NCBI GenBank assembly: GCA_016713735.1
Contig: JADJOP010000043.1
Span: forward strand, 359,849 to 423,848
DNA from: Bryobacterales bacterium
Lineage (GTDB): Bacteria > Acidobacteriota > Terriglobia > Bryobacterales > Bryobacteraceae
DNA length: 64,000 nucleotides
Direction of reading: 5' to 3'
Part shown: positions 45,552 to 53,280 of the stretch, piece after piece
Numbering within the stretch: position 1 is the stretch's first letter
How the letters are laid out: each line of letters starts with the position of its first letter
Made by a program: the position numbers and the translations under genes
The notes under the pieces: generated by a model
Databases searched by the model: none
The model's input: only the letters and a program-made list of their open reading frames with translations
Told to the model about the DNA's origin: nothing

Positions 45552-46810
45552 ATGCGATTGAAGTCCTATTTCGCGGCCACGGTGGAGGAGGCGATTGCGC
45601 TGGCCTCACGTGAGCTGGGCGACGAGGCGATGCTGATCTACTCGCGTGAGACGCTGCCCGAGGCGCGGTATCTGGGCCAGTACGAGGTGGTGTTTGCCCT
45701 GGAGGCCGAACCGGCGCCGGGCGGGGCGGCGGGGCGGCCGGGGGCGCGGCTGGGGGCGCGGCTGGGGGCATGGCTGGCGGCATGGCTGGCGGTAGAGACG
45801 AGGGCGCGGCGCGAGGCGGGGCGGCGATGGAAGCGGCCCGGACGTCCGGAGCGGGCCAGGCGCGCGGGGGCGAGGAGGCCGGTGTGCGCGCGCTGGAGGC
45901 GGAGATGGCGGGGCTGCGGGCGCAGTTTGGCCGCATGGAGCGTCTGCTGCTGCGTTCGGCGGGGGCGGCCGCGGCGGCGCGCTGGAGCGAGCGCGGCGAG
46001 GCGCTGCACCAGGAGCTGTTGGAGCAGGAGCTGCCCGAGGATGTGGCCATCGAGGTGGTGAGCGCGGTGGAGGCGGGGGCGGGGCCGGGGCGTCCGTGGC
46101 GGCGCGAGGAGGCGGTGGCGCAGCTGGCCGCGGCGCTGGCGCCGGCGGTGCGCGGGCGGGCCGGATGGGAGAGATGCCGGGCGCATGCGCTGGTGGGCCC
46201 GGCGGGGTCGGGCAAGACGACGATGCTGGTGAAGCTGGCCGTGCTGTTGGGCCTCGAGCAGCGCCTGCCGGTGATGCTGGTGTCGCTGGATTCGCAGCGC
46301 ATCGGCGGGGCCGAACAGTTGAAGACCTTTGCCCAGATTCTGGGCGTGCCGTTCGCGGTGGCCGATCACCGCCACGGGCTGGTGCGGCTGCTGGACAACG
46401 AGGCCAAGCGCTCGCTGTTGTTGCTCGACACGCCGGGTTTCAGCGAACAGGATCTGGCGGCGTGGTCGTGGCTGCCGGCGGTGCTGGCCGGGCGCGAGGA
46501 GGTGGGCGTCCACCTCACGCTGCCGGCCTATGGGCGGACGCGGGAGTGTGCGCGGATGATGCGGCGCTATGCCCCGTTCAGCCCGTCGAGCCTGCTACTG
46601 ACGCACCTGGACGAAAGCGAAGCCACGGGCGGATTGCTGGGCGAGTTGCTGCGGTGCGGGCTGCCGTTGTCGTATTGCGGCACCGGGGCGGCGATTCCCG
46701 AGGACATTCAGGAGGCCGGGGCGGAGTGGCTGGCGCGGCGGCTGCTGTCGCGCGGCGGGGACGCGGCGCGGCCGGCGCCGGCCGAAGGGGCCAGTTGGGC
46801 CACGGCGTGA
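45552..46810 (+). CDS. flhF: SRP-type GTPase FlhF, one frameshift
   Basis: FlhF of about 419 aa after one correction. The N-terminus MRLKSYFAATVEEAIALASR is the FlhF B-domain. The GTPase has the P-loop LVGPAGSGKTTMLVKLA, SLDSQRIGGAEQLKTFAQIL, LLDTPGFSEQDL and the LTHLDESEATGG motif. FlhF helps place flagella at the cell pole. Between these parts lie four 12-bp repeats encoding GARL/GAWL-type tetrapeptides. The frame then breaks: adding one G to the GGGG run at 45818-45821 joins REAG to AAMEAARTSGAG and restores the gene. No FlhG partner is in the window. Confidence 0.85.
45741..45788 (+). repeat. Four 12-bp repeats inside flhF
   Basis: Units start at 45741, 45753, 45765 and 45777. The first two are identical (GGGGCGCGGCTG); the third and fourth differ by two and three bases. 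They encode GARL, GARL, GAWL and AAWL, in frame with the FlhF N-terminus. Copy-number change would keep the frame. Confidence 0.75.
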
Positions 46811-46838
46811 GAACAAGACGGTGGCCGGAGAAGAAGAC

Positions 46839-47612
46839 ATGAGCAGGTCGGGAATGAAAACATACGCGGCGAATCGGGAAGCGGCCCACGAGGAGCGCGA
46901 GAAGCTCATTCTGGAGCACCTGCCGCAGGTGCGCCTGATCGCGCGCCGGATTCACGAGCGGCTGCCGGAGAGCGTCAGTCTGGAAGACCTGGTTTCGACG
47001 GGCGTGGTGGGGCTGATCAGCGCCATCGATCACTTCAAGCCGGAACACAACGTGAAGCTGAAGACGTATGCCGAGTACAAGATCCGCGGGGCGATTCTGG
47101 ACAGCCTGCGCGGGTTGGACTGGGCGCCGCGGCAGCAGCGGCGCAAGTGCAAACAGATTGAGGCGGCGATTGCCACCGTGGAGCAGCGCGTGCACCGCAC
47201 GCCGCGCGAGGAGGAGATCGCCGTCGAACTCGGCCTGAGCATGGAGGAGTATCACGGCTGGCTGGTGGATGTGCGCGGGGTGAACCTGGGGAGCCTGGAG
47301 GGCAACGCGGGCGAGGAGGAGGGGCGCGACCTGCTCAAGTTCATCTCCGACAACGAAGAGAACTGGCCCTCGCGGCAGGTGGAGCGGGCCGAGTTGGAGC
47401 GGCTGATCGCCGAGGCGATTGAGCGCATGCCGGCCATCGAGCGCACGATTCTCGGCCTGTACTACCACGAGGAGTTGACGCTGCGCGAGATCTCCAAGAT
47501 CGTGCGCCTGCACGAGAGCCGGGTGTCGCAGTTGAAGTCACAGGCCATTCTGCGGCTGCGTTCGTATCTGATCAAGCGCTGGCCGATGGCCAAGGGGGAG
47601 ATCAGCCGCTAG
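46839..47612 (+). CDS. fliA: Flagellar sigma factor FliA (sigma-28)
   Basis: A 257-aa sigma-28-family factor. ATG 46839 is chosen because GGAG lies 9 nt upstream. Region 2 is seen in LEDLVSTGVVGLISAIDHF and KTYAEYKIRGAILDSLRGLD with WAPR. Region 3 includes RTPREEEIAVELGLSMEEY. Region 4 is LTLREISKIVRLHESRVSQL. It should direct late flagellar genes such as flagellin, which are outside the window. FlgM is not seen here. Confidence 0.93.
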   Translation: MSRSGMKTYAANREAAHEEREKLILEHLPQVRLIARRIHERLPESVSLEDLVSTGVVGLISAIDHFKPEHNVKLKTYAEYKIRGAILDSLRGLDWAPRQQRRKCKQIEAAIATVEQRVHRTPREEEIAVELGLSMEEYHGWLVDVRGVNLGSLEGNAGEEEGRDLLKFISDNEENWPSRQVERAELERLIAEAIERMPAIERTILGLYYHEELTLREISKIVRLHESRVSQLKSQAILRLRSYLIKRWPMAKGEISR

Positions 47613-47652
47613 CCGGGCGAAGACGCCGGCGCGGCTGGAAAGTGAGAACGAG

Positions 47653-48474
47653 ATGCCCTCGGAACTAACCGATCAAGGGGCCCTGTCGTGGCTCTTGCAT
47701 GCCTGGAGGCCGCGCTTTGCCGACTCGCTTGGGGCGATGGCCGGAGCGGCGGTCTCGACCGCCGATACAAGCGATGAACAGGTGCCGCAGGATTCGCTGT
47801 GGTGGGAACAGGGGCTGAGCCTGGGCGGCGGCGCGCGGGTGCGCATCGGGGCCGCCGAGGAGGTGTGGAAGGCCTTTGGACAGGCCGCGCTGGAGGCGGC
47901 CGGGTTGCAGGACGCCACCGAGGAGGACGTGCGGGGCACCTATCTGGAGATCCTCGGGCAGTCGCTGTCGGGGCTGGCCACGAGCATCGGCGGGCTGGTG
48001 GGCCGCGAGGTGAATTGCGAGTCGGGCCAGGAGGAGACGACGGCCTTTGGCAGCGCGCTGGGGGCGCAGTTCAGCATTGAGGGCGGGGGCTCGGGCACGC
48101 TGTGGATTTCGGCCTCGCCGGAGTTGCTGGCGGCCGTGCTGGCGGCCTCGTTGGGCGGGGGGCAGGCATCGGCGGCGGCGGCCGGGGCCGGCGGCAAGGC
48201 GGGGGGCGGGGTGAAGGAGGCGTATGATCTGCTGCTCGACGTCGAGATGCCGGTGAGCGTCTCGTTCGGCCGGGCGCATATTCCGCTGAAGGAGGTTCTG
48301 AAGCTCACCTCGGGCTCGATTGTGGAGCTGAACCGCACGGTCACCGAACCGGTGGAGATCATTGTGAACAATTGCGTGATCGCCAAAGGCGAAGTGGTGG
48401 TGGTGGAGGGCAACTACGGGGTGAGGATTCACCAGGTGATCAGCCGCGGAGAGCGGCTGCGCACGCTGTACTAA
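47653..48474 (+). CDS. Long FliN/FliY-type switch protein
   Basis: A 273-aa protein. The last 75 residues are a clear FliN/SpoA domain (VEMPVSVSFGRAHIPLKEVL, LTSGSIVELNRTVTEPVEII and VVVEGNYGVRIHQV). The first 190 residues form a separate alpha/beta domain (TYLEILGQSLSGLATSIGGL, GALGAQFSIEGGGSGTLWIS) reminiscent of FliM/CheC-like middle domains but without a sure match. FliY-like proteins can act in the switch and, when a CheC domain is active, as CheY-P phosphatases; no phosphatase motif is evident. It lies after fliA in the same direction. Confidence 0.75.
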   Translation: MPSELTDQGALSWLLHAWRPRFADSLGAMAGAAVSTADTSDEQVPQDSLWWEQGLSLGGGARVRIGAAEEVWKAFGQAALEAAGLQDATEEDVRGTYLEILGQSLSGLATSIGGLVGREVNCESGQEETTAFGSALGAQFSIEGGGSGTLWISASPELLAAVLAASLGGGQASAAAAGAGGKAGGGVKEAYDLLLDVEMPVSVSFGRAHIPLKEVLKLTSGSIVELNRTVTEPVEIIVNNCVIAKGEVVVVEGNYGVRIHQVISRGERLRTLY

Positions 48475-48481
48475 GAGCGCC

Positions 48482-48874
48482 ATGAACGACACTCTCGAGT
48501 TATTGCTGCATCCACTGGCGCCCTACATCGGGCTCACGCTGGTCCTGGTGTTGAGCCTGTGCCTGTTCCTGCAGGTCAAGTTCGAAATGCGCCGCCAGGC
48601 CAAGAAGTGGGCCGAGGAGCGCACGGCGTTGCAGGTGGCTAATCTGGCGCTGCGCGGGGCGCTGGATGATCTGCGGCGCGAGCCGGAACCGGCGGCCGCG
48701 CCTGCGGTATCGGCTGCGCCGCGCGTGGCGGCGCTCAACCTGACGCGGCGTTCGCAGGTGCTGCGCCTCTATCACCGAGGTGAGATGCCGGAGCAGATTG
48801 CCGCCGCGCTGGGGGTTCCGTTGAATGAAGTGGACCTGCTGTTGAAGGTCAACAAAATGGTGAACGAGGGCTGA
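48482..48874 (+). CDS. Membrane-anchored protein with helix-turn-helix-like C-terminus
   Basis: A 130-aa protein of unknown function, last in the flagellar arm, 7 nt after the FliN/FliY-type gene. One transmembrane helix (YIGLTLVLVLSLCLFLQV) is followed by a coiled-coil-like stretch (KKWAEERTALQVANLALR) and an Ala/Pro linker. A C-terminal helical unit (SQVLRLYHRGEMPEQIAAAL) with GVPLNEVDLLLK resembles a helix-turn-helix. It recalls the DUF2802 proteins found near flagellar and chemotaxis genes. A link between membrane and gene control is possible but unproven. Confidence 0.65.
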   Translation: MNDTLELLLHPLAPYIGLTLVLVLSLCLFLQVKFEMRRQAKKWAEERTALQVANLALRGALDDLRREPEPAAAPAVSAAPRVAALNLTRRSQVLRLYHRGEMPEQIAAALGVPLNEVDLLLKVNKMVNEG

Positions 48875-48888
48875 GGCCGGGGCGCGGC

Positions 48889-49821
48889 TTAGCGCTCGTC
48901 TTCGCGCTGCGTCAGGCGGCGTTCGCGCTGCCCGCCCTCGGTGTCCTCTTCGAGCGTCACCGAGAGGCTGAGCTCGTGTTTCTCGCGCACGACCAGGACA
49001 GGGAAGGTGCGGCGGGGGCGCAGGGCGCGCATCTCGACGGAGATCTCACGCGGGGAGTCCACCGGCTTGCCGTCGATCTTCACGATCACGTCGCCGGCCT
49101 TGAGGCCCGCCTTCCCAGCTGCCGAGTCGGCGGCCACCGAGCGCACGAGCACGCCCTCTTCGACGCCGAAGAATTGCGCCAACTGGCCATCGATGCCCTC
49201 GGCCTCGACGCCGAGCATCGAGCTGCGCCAAGTGGTGAAGGCGCGCGGGATGTCGGGAATCCACACCTGCGGCATTTGCGGCATCTCGCGGAGGCCGGAG
49301 AGGGATTCGAGGATTTCCTTTGAGGATTTGGCCTTGCGCCGGCCAAGGGTGGCCGATACCTGCTGCGCCCCGCCGTTGCGCCAGAGCCCGATCTTCACCT
49401 GCCGGCCGGGGGGAGTTTCGCGCACGAGACGGACGAACTGCTCAGTGCCTTCCACGCGCTGGCCGTTGAACTCGAGCACGGCGTCGTTCTTAAGAATGCC
49501 GGCCTTCTCCGCCGGTGAGCCGGCTTCGACGCTGGTGATCTCCACGCCGTGCTCCTCTTTGAGCTTCAGTTCGCGGGCGCGGGCGGTGTCGATGTCGGTG
49601 GCGTGAACGCCGAGAAAGCTGCCGCCGGCCTGCGTCCACACCATCACTTGAGGCTGCTGTGGTCCCTGGGCTTGCGAGGGGGCCTGTGAGGGAGCCTGAG
49701 AAGGAGAATGCGGCGGGGCCGGCGGGGCGGGGGGCTTCTGGGCAAAGACGGGGGTGCAGGCCAGTGCGCCTGCCAGGAGGCCCGGGAGGAGGCCTGTGGG
49801 GAGAAATGCCGGGTACTTCAT
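48889..49821 (-). CDS. Secreted protein with two PDZ domains
   Basis: A 310-aa exported protein; the signal peptide ends PVFAQ and is followed by a Pro/Ser/Gln-rich linker. PDZ1 (about residues 65-160) has GGSFLGVHATDI and AGSPAEKAGILKNDAVLEFN. PDZ2 (about 195-290) has SMLGVEAEGI and AADSAAGKAGLKAGDVIVKI. There is no protease domain, so it may be a periplasmic scaffold or regulator. It is the last gene of the ECF sigma operon, 9 nt after the DUF4097 gene. By analogy with DegS/RseP PDZ domains it could sense outer-membrane protein ends; that is inference. Confidence 0.8.
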   Translation of the reverse strand: MKYPAFLPTGLLPGLLAGALACTPVFAQKPPAPPAPPHSPSQAPSQAPSQAQGPQQPQVMVWTQAGGSFLGVHATDIDTARARELKLKEEHGVEITSVEAGSPAEKAGILKNDAVLEFNGQRVEGTEQFVRLVRETPPGRQVKIGLWRNGGAQQVSATLGRRKAKSSKEILESLSGLREMPQMPQVWIPDIPRAFTTWRSSMLGVEAEGIDGQLAQFFGVEEGVLVRSVAADSAAGKAGLKAGDVIVKIDGKPVDSPREISVEMRALRPRRTFPVLVVREKHELSLSVTLEEDTEGGQRERRLTQREDER

Positions 49822-49830
49822 AGTTGCCTT

Positions 49831-51081
49831 CTACTCTTTTCGACGTAGGAAGATGGTGCCTCGTGAGGCGGCCACGCGCAGGATGGGACCACCGCCGTTG
49901 AGGGCGCCCTCAGCCAGGACGGGGCCGCGCACGGGAGCGATGACAGGCAGGACGCGAATTTCAGAGAATTCGCTGACAATGCGGCCATACTTGCCGGGCA
50001 GCTCGTTCATGGCCTGGATGGTCACGGCGAGGCGCGCCGGCAGGACGACGGTGATGTCGCCGCTGGCCGAATTCAGAATCGAGTTTTCCATGCGCACGCC
50101 GCCGGCCCACTCGGCGAGGATGCTGCCGGCCGCCGTGGAGACGTTGATGGGGCCTGAGACATTGCGCAGCCGCACGCCTCCGGCCACCGAATCGCACTGC
50201 ACGCCGCGGGCCGAGCCGACCTGGATGCCGCCGCCGCCGGTGTGGGCATTGACGAGGCCGCCGGCTTCGATCACCTTGATCACGCCGCCGAGAGTGCGCG
50301 CCGAGACGCTGGCGCGGGCCCGGGCGATTTCCACGTTGCCGGCGCCGGTGGAGGCATGGATGCGGGCCATGGCTTCGTCGACAATGACGTCGCCGCCGCC
50401 GGTTTCGAGCCACGATTCGCCATCGACGCGGCGGACGTGAATCGGGCCGCCGGCGGTGAGGCAGCGCATGCTGCCGCGCACCGAGCCGATCTCCACCGGA
50501 CCGCCGCCGGTGGTGAGGTTCACCGAGCCTTCGACGGAGACCACCTGCAGCGGGCCGCCGCCGGTTTCGCCGGTCACCGCGCCGGTCAACTGATCGAAGG
50601 TGAGCGCGCCGGTCTGGGTGAAGACGTGGGTATCCAGGAGGCGCCGGGGAACGCGGAGTTCCAGTTGCGGGGCGCGGTTGCCGCCCGGTTCAGCGTGCAG
50701 CGTGATGGTGGGCACGCCGTTGAGGCGCTCGTAGCGCAGATTGAGGAGCGAGGTGAGGCGGCGGGCCTGGCCTTCGTCGTTGGCGCGGGCGCGGCGCAGC
50801 AGGCGGTATTCGATGTTGGGGGCGTCGACGCCGGTGACGGTGACCGCTCCGATGCTGTTCACGCGAAGGCGGGTAAGGCCGCGGGCCGGGAGCGTGCCCG
50901 ATTCGACGGCGGTCCACTCGGCGCCCTCGCGCTGCAAGGGGAGGGTGTGCGCCCGCTGGGAGGGCTGCGCCTGCGGGGAGGGCTGCGCCTGCTGGGAACG
51001 CTGCGCCTGCGGCAACTGCTGCACGCTCTGACCTTGCGCCAGAAGCGCGGCGGCGAGCAGGGAGAGCAGCGTGGAACGCAT
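49831..51081 (-). CDS. Secreted DUF4097-type beta-helix protein
   Basis: A 416-aa exported protein. A signal peptide (ending LLAQGQ) and a Gln/Pro/Ser-rich linker are followed by a right-handed beta-helix-like array of short repeats: VTGETGGGPLQVVSVEGSVN, LTTGGGPVEIGSVRGSMRC, LTAGGPIHVRRVDGESW, LETGGGDVIV. This is the DUF4097/adhesin-like pattern. DUF4097 proteins often lie beside sigma/anti-sigma pairs. It begins 2 nt after the anti-sigma stop, so they are coupled. The function is unknown; a cell-envelope role is likely. Confidence 0.8.
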   Translation of the reverse strand: MRSTLLSLLAAALLAQGQSVQQLPQAQRSQQAQPSPQAQPSQRAHTLPLQREGAEWTAVESGTLPARGLTRLRVNSIGAVTVTGVDAPNIEYRLLRRARANDEGQARRLTSLLNLRYERLNGVPTITLHAEPGGNRAPQLELRVPRRLLDTHVFTQTGALTFDQLTGAVTGETGGGPLQVVSVEGSVNLTTGGGPVEIGSVRGSMRCLTAGGPIHVRRVDGESWLETGGGDVIVDEAMARIHASTGAGNVEIARARASVSARTLGGVIKVIEAGGLVNAHTGGGGIQVGSARGVQCDSVAGGVRLRNVSGPINVSTAAGSILAEWAGGVRMENSILNSASGDITVVLPARLAVTIQAMNELPGKYGRIVSEFSEIRVLPVIAPVRGPVLAEGALNGGGPILRVAASRGTIFLRRKE

Positions 51082-51083
51082 GG

Positions 51084-52010
51084 CTAGAAGCTGTCCACGC
51101 TGGCGTTGAGATCGCGCAGAAGGCGCTGCGTGCGCTGGCGGATGTAGTCGTTCTCCTCGCGTTCCATGAGCTGCTGGAGGGCGCCGACGACGTCACGCTG
51201 CTTGTGCTGCACGAGCAGGTCGATGGCCTGGGTGCGGATGCCGGGGTTGTCGTCGTTGAGCAGGACGGTGGTGAGCGCCGAGCGCACCTCGGGGTGAGTG
51301 GCGTAGCGCTTGAGGCCTTGCAGGGCCTTCATGCGGACGCCGGAGTTTTCGTCGCCTTGCAGGGCGGCGATGAGGGCCGCGCGGACCTCGGCGGTGGCCG
51401 GCTCCTGTTGCAGCAGGTCGATGGTCTCCACGCGCAGGCCGGGGTCGGCCGGGTCCTGGGCGGCGGTGAGCAGCAGCTGGCGGATGCGGTCGTCGTCGAG
51501 CTTGCCGGTGACCTGGCGCTCGCGCGTTTCCTCAAGCGTGATCTTCACGAGGCCGTTGGCCGAGTCGGGCTCGACAAAGCGGACGCGCGTGCCGCTGACG
51601 GGGATGGTGTCGAACGTGGGTTCGATGCGGGCCGCCTGGGGCAGGGTGAGGCGTGCGCCGAGGAAGCCGACGGCGAGCATGGCAAAGGCCCCGGCGGCGC
51701 GGCCCCAGGCCGGGGTGAGCCAGTGCGGGGCGGAGAGGCCGCTCAGGCGCTGCCACCAGCTCCGGCTGCGCTTTTCCACCGCTTCTTCGCGGATGCGCAG
51801 GCGCAGTTCGCGGCGGCAGTCCATGAGCAGCGGGGCGGGGACGGGGTCGGGGGCCTGGTCGAGCGCGGTGTGCAGCGAGCGCAGGCTGTCCAACTCCTGG
51901 CGGCATTGGGCGCAGCCGGCCAGGTGTTGCTCCATCTGCTCTTCTTCGTCGAAGCTCAACTCGCCGTAGAGCAGGAACGGCAGCTCGGCCTGGACCTTCT
52001 CGCAGGTCAT
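51084..52010 (-). CDS. Zinc-finger anti-sigma factor with HEAT repeats
   Basis: A 308-aa anti-sigma factor. The N-terminal anti-sigma zinc finger (residues about 1-60) has HLAGCAQC, the H-x3-C-x2-C motif. A membrane helix lies near residues 103-120 (AAGAFAMLAVGFLGARLTL). The external part has a linker and, from about residue 190 to the end, four HEAT-like repeats (VETIDLLQQEPATAEVRAAL, LQGDENSGVRMKALQGL, LNDDNPGIRTQAIDLLV). The HEAT domain outside the membrane is a plausible signal-binding part. The start overlaps the sigma-factor stop (ATGA at 52010-52007). Confidence 0.85.
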   Translation of the reverse strand: MTCEKVQAELPFLLYGELSFDEEEQMEQHLAGCAQCRQELDSLRSLHTALDQAPDPVPAPLLMDCRRELRLRIREEAVEKRSRSWWQRLSGLSAPHWLTPAWGRAAGAFAMLAVGFLGARLTLPQAARIEPTFDTIPVSGTRVRFVEPDSANGLVKITLEETRERQVTGKLDDDRIRQLLLTAAQDPADPGLRVETIDLLQQEPATAEVRAALIAALQGDENSGVRMKALQGLKRYATHPEVRSALTTVLLNDDNPGIRTQAIDLLVQHKQRDVVGALQQLMEREENDYIRQRTQRLLRDLNASVDSF

Positions 52011-52606
52011 ACAAACTCTCCCAGCGCGGCGCGCATTTTCTGCGTGGCGCGGAACAAGCAATTCTTTGCCGCTTCTTCGCTCGTGCCCAGAACTTCGCCG
52101 ATGGCGCGCAAGCGCATCCCCTGATGATGCCTCATTTCGAAGACAGTGCGCTCGCGGGGCGTGAGCTGTTCGAGCACCTGGTTCATGCGGCTGCGCAACT
52201 CACGGCTGAGCAGGTAGCGCTCGGGGTCGCCGCTCACGCCGGGTTCGGGGATGGTGGAGACGCGGTCGCGCGTGCCGTCTTCGGTTTCGACGACGGTGGA
52301 CTCTTCCTTGCGCACCTTGCGCTTGCGCAGGTGGTCGAGGCAGAGGTTGGTGACGATGCGGTAGAGCCAGGTGTGGAAGCTGCAGTCAAAGCGGAAGGTG
52401 TGCAGATTGCGGTGGACGCGGAGGAACGCCTCCTGGTAGATGTCACGGGCATCCTCTTGAGAACGCAGGAGGTTGTAAGCGAGCCGGAGAACCGCCTGGT
52501 CATAGGAATGGACCAGTTGCTCAAAGGCTTGCTCGTCGCCTGCTTGCGCCGCTCGTATGAGTGCCGCTTCTTCCACCTGGGGGCCTCGCCTGAGAACCCC
52601 GGTCAC
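52007..52606 (-). CDS. ECF sigma-70 factor
   Basis: An ECF sigma factor of about 199 aa. Region 2 has GDEQAFEQLVHSYDQAVLRL and DARDIYQEAFLRVHRNL, with FHTWLYRIVTNLCLDHLRKR. Region 4 has LTPRERTVFEMRHHQGMRL and IGEVLGTSEEAAKNCLFR. There is no ATG near the start of region 2. GTG 52606 or GTG 52576 (with AGGCGAGG upstream) are the candidates; the longer frame to 52837 is Pro/Arg-rich and not protein-like. The product is controlled by the zinc-finger anti-sigma factor encoded next and probably activates this operon. Confidence 0.85.
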   Translation of the reverse strand: MTGVLRRGPQVEEAALIRAAQAGDEQAFEQLVHSYDQAVLRLAYNLLRSQEDARDIYQEAFLRVHRNLHTFRFDCSFHTWLYRIVTNLCLDHLRKRKVRKEESTVVETEDGTRDRVSTIPEPGVSGDPERYLLSRELRSRMNQVLEQLTPRERTVFEMRHHQGMRLRAIGEVLGTSEEAAKNCLFRATQKMRAALGEFV

Positions 52607-52757
52607 CGTTGCTGCTGCAGATAGTCCGCTCAACAACCGGATAGACGGGGTTTTTCCAAAAAGGTAACGAGTACAGAATACGACGCCGGGGGCGAAAAGG
52701 TTGCGGAAATGTGGGCGGGAGGCGAGGCGTGGTGGGAGAGGCGGGGGTAAGAAATCG

Positions 52758-52793
52758 GGGCCGGTCCCCCTCTTTCCCGAGGAGGACCGGCCC
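52758..52793 (-). terminator. Strong hairpin between the receptor relic and the sigma operon
   Basis: Arms GGGCCGGTCC/GGACCGGCCC (10 bp, perfect) plus an inner CCTC/GAGG stem close a 6-nt loop. The minus strand continues CGATTTCTTA, a weak T-tract. It fits the old terminator of the decayed TonB-receptor gene that ends just upstream, and would insulate the sigma operon. Confidence 0.5.
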
Positions 52794-52869
52794 TTCGTTC
52801 TTGCGATTCTGGCCTGGGGGCGGCGAGTCGCCCGCACCGCGAAGGCTGGTCAGACGACGCGCGGCCCGA

Positions 52870-53280
52870 CGGGGTCGGCGAGGTTGGAAGTTGAACCGCG
52901 CGCCCAACTGGACCAGGCGCGAGAAGTTGGCCTGGGAGTTGATCGCGCCGAATTGCGGGTTGGTGACGGTCTTGAACAGCGAACCGCCGAAGTTGCTCTG
53001 GCCGGGGCCGCGAAGTCCGGTGGTGTGGCTGAGGTTGCCGGAGGAACTGGGGCCCTGGGGAAGGCAGCGGGGTTATTCCAACCGTCGATGCGCTGGGCAA
53101 AGGGGGCGCCGGCGTTTTGCGGTCCGCCGGGGGCGGTGGGGAAGGGGTTGCCGGGGCGCCGTAGGCCAGGTCCCTCTTCCGCGGCCAGGTGCAGGCGGCG
53201 AGCAGGGAGAGTCCGGCGGCGAAGCGCTCACCCTGCAGGCCACGAGCGAAGTTGGGTTGGCCGGTCCAGTGGGCTTCGGT
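52870..53280 (-). pseudogene. 3' remnant of an Oar-type TonB-dependent receptor
   Basis: The minus strand encodes, in three successive frames, pieces of an Oar receptor C-terminus. FARGLQGERFAAGLSLLAA comes first. After a frame change comes PFPTAPGGPQNAGAPFAQRI with DGWNNPAAFP. After another change come RGPGQSNFGGSLFKTV and NPQFGAINSQANFSRLVQLG with ARFNF, where such barrels normally end. Only about 130 codons of a roughly 1000-codon gene remain, the upstream part is replaced by the 3' end of the aminotransferase gene, and the segments appear to skip intervening barrel. This is a genuine gene relic, independent of the single-base indels elsewhere. Nothing else is seen in 52607-53279 except the hairpin. 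Confidence 0.75.
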
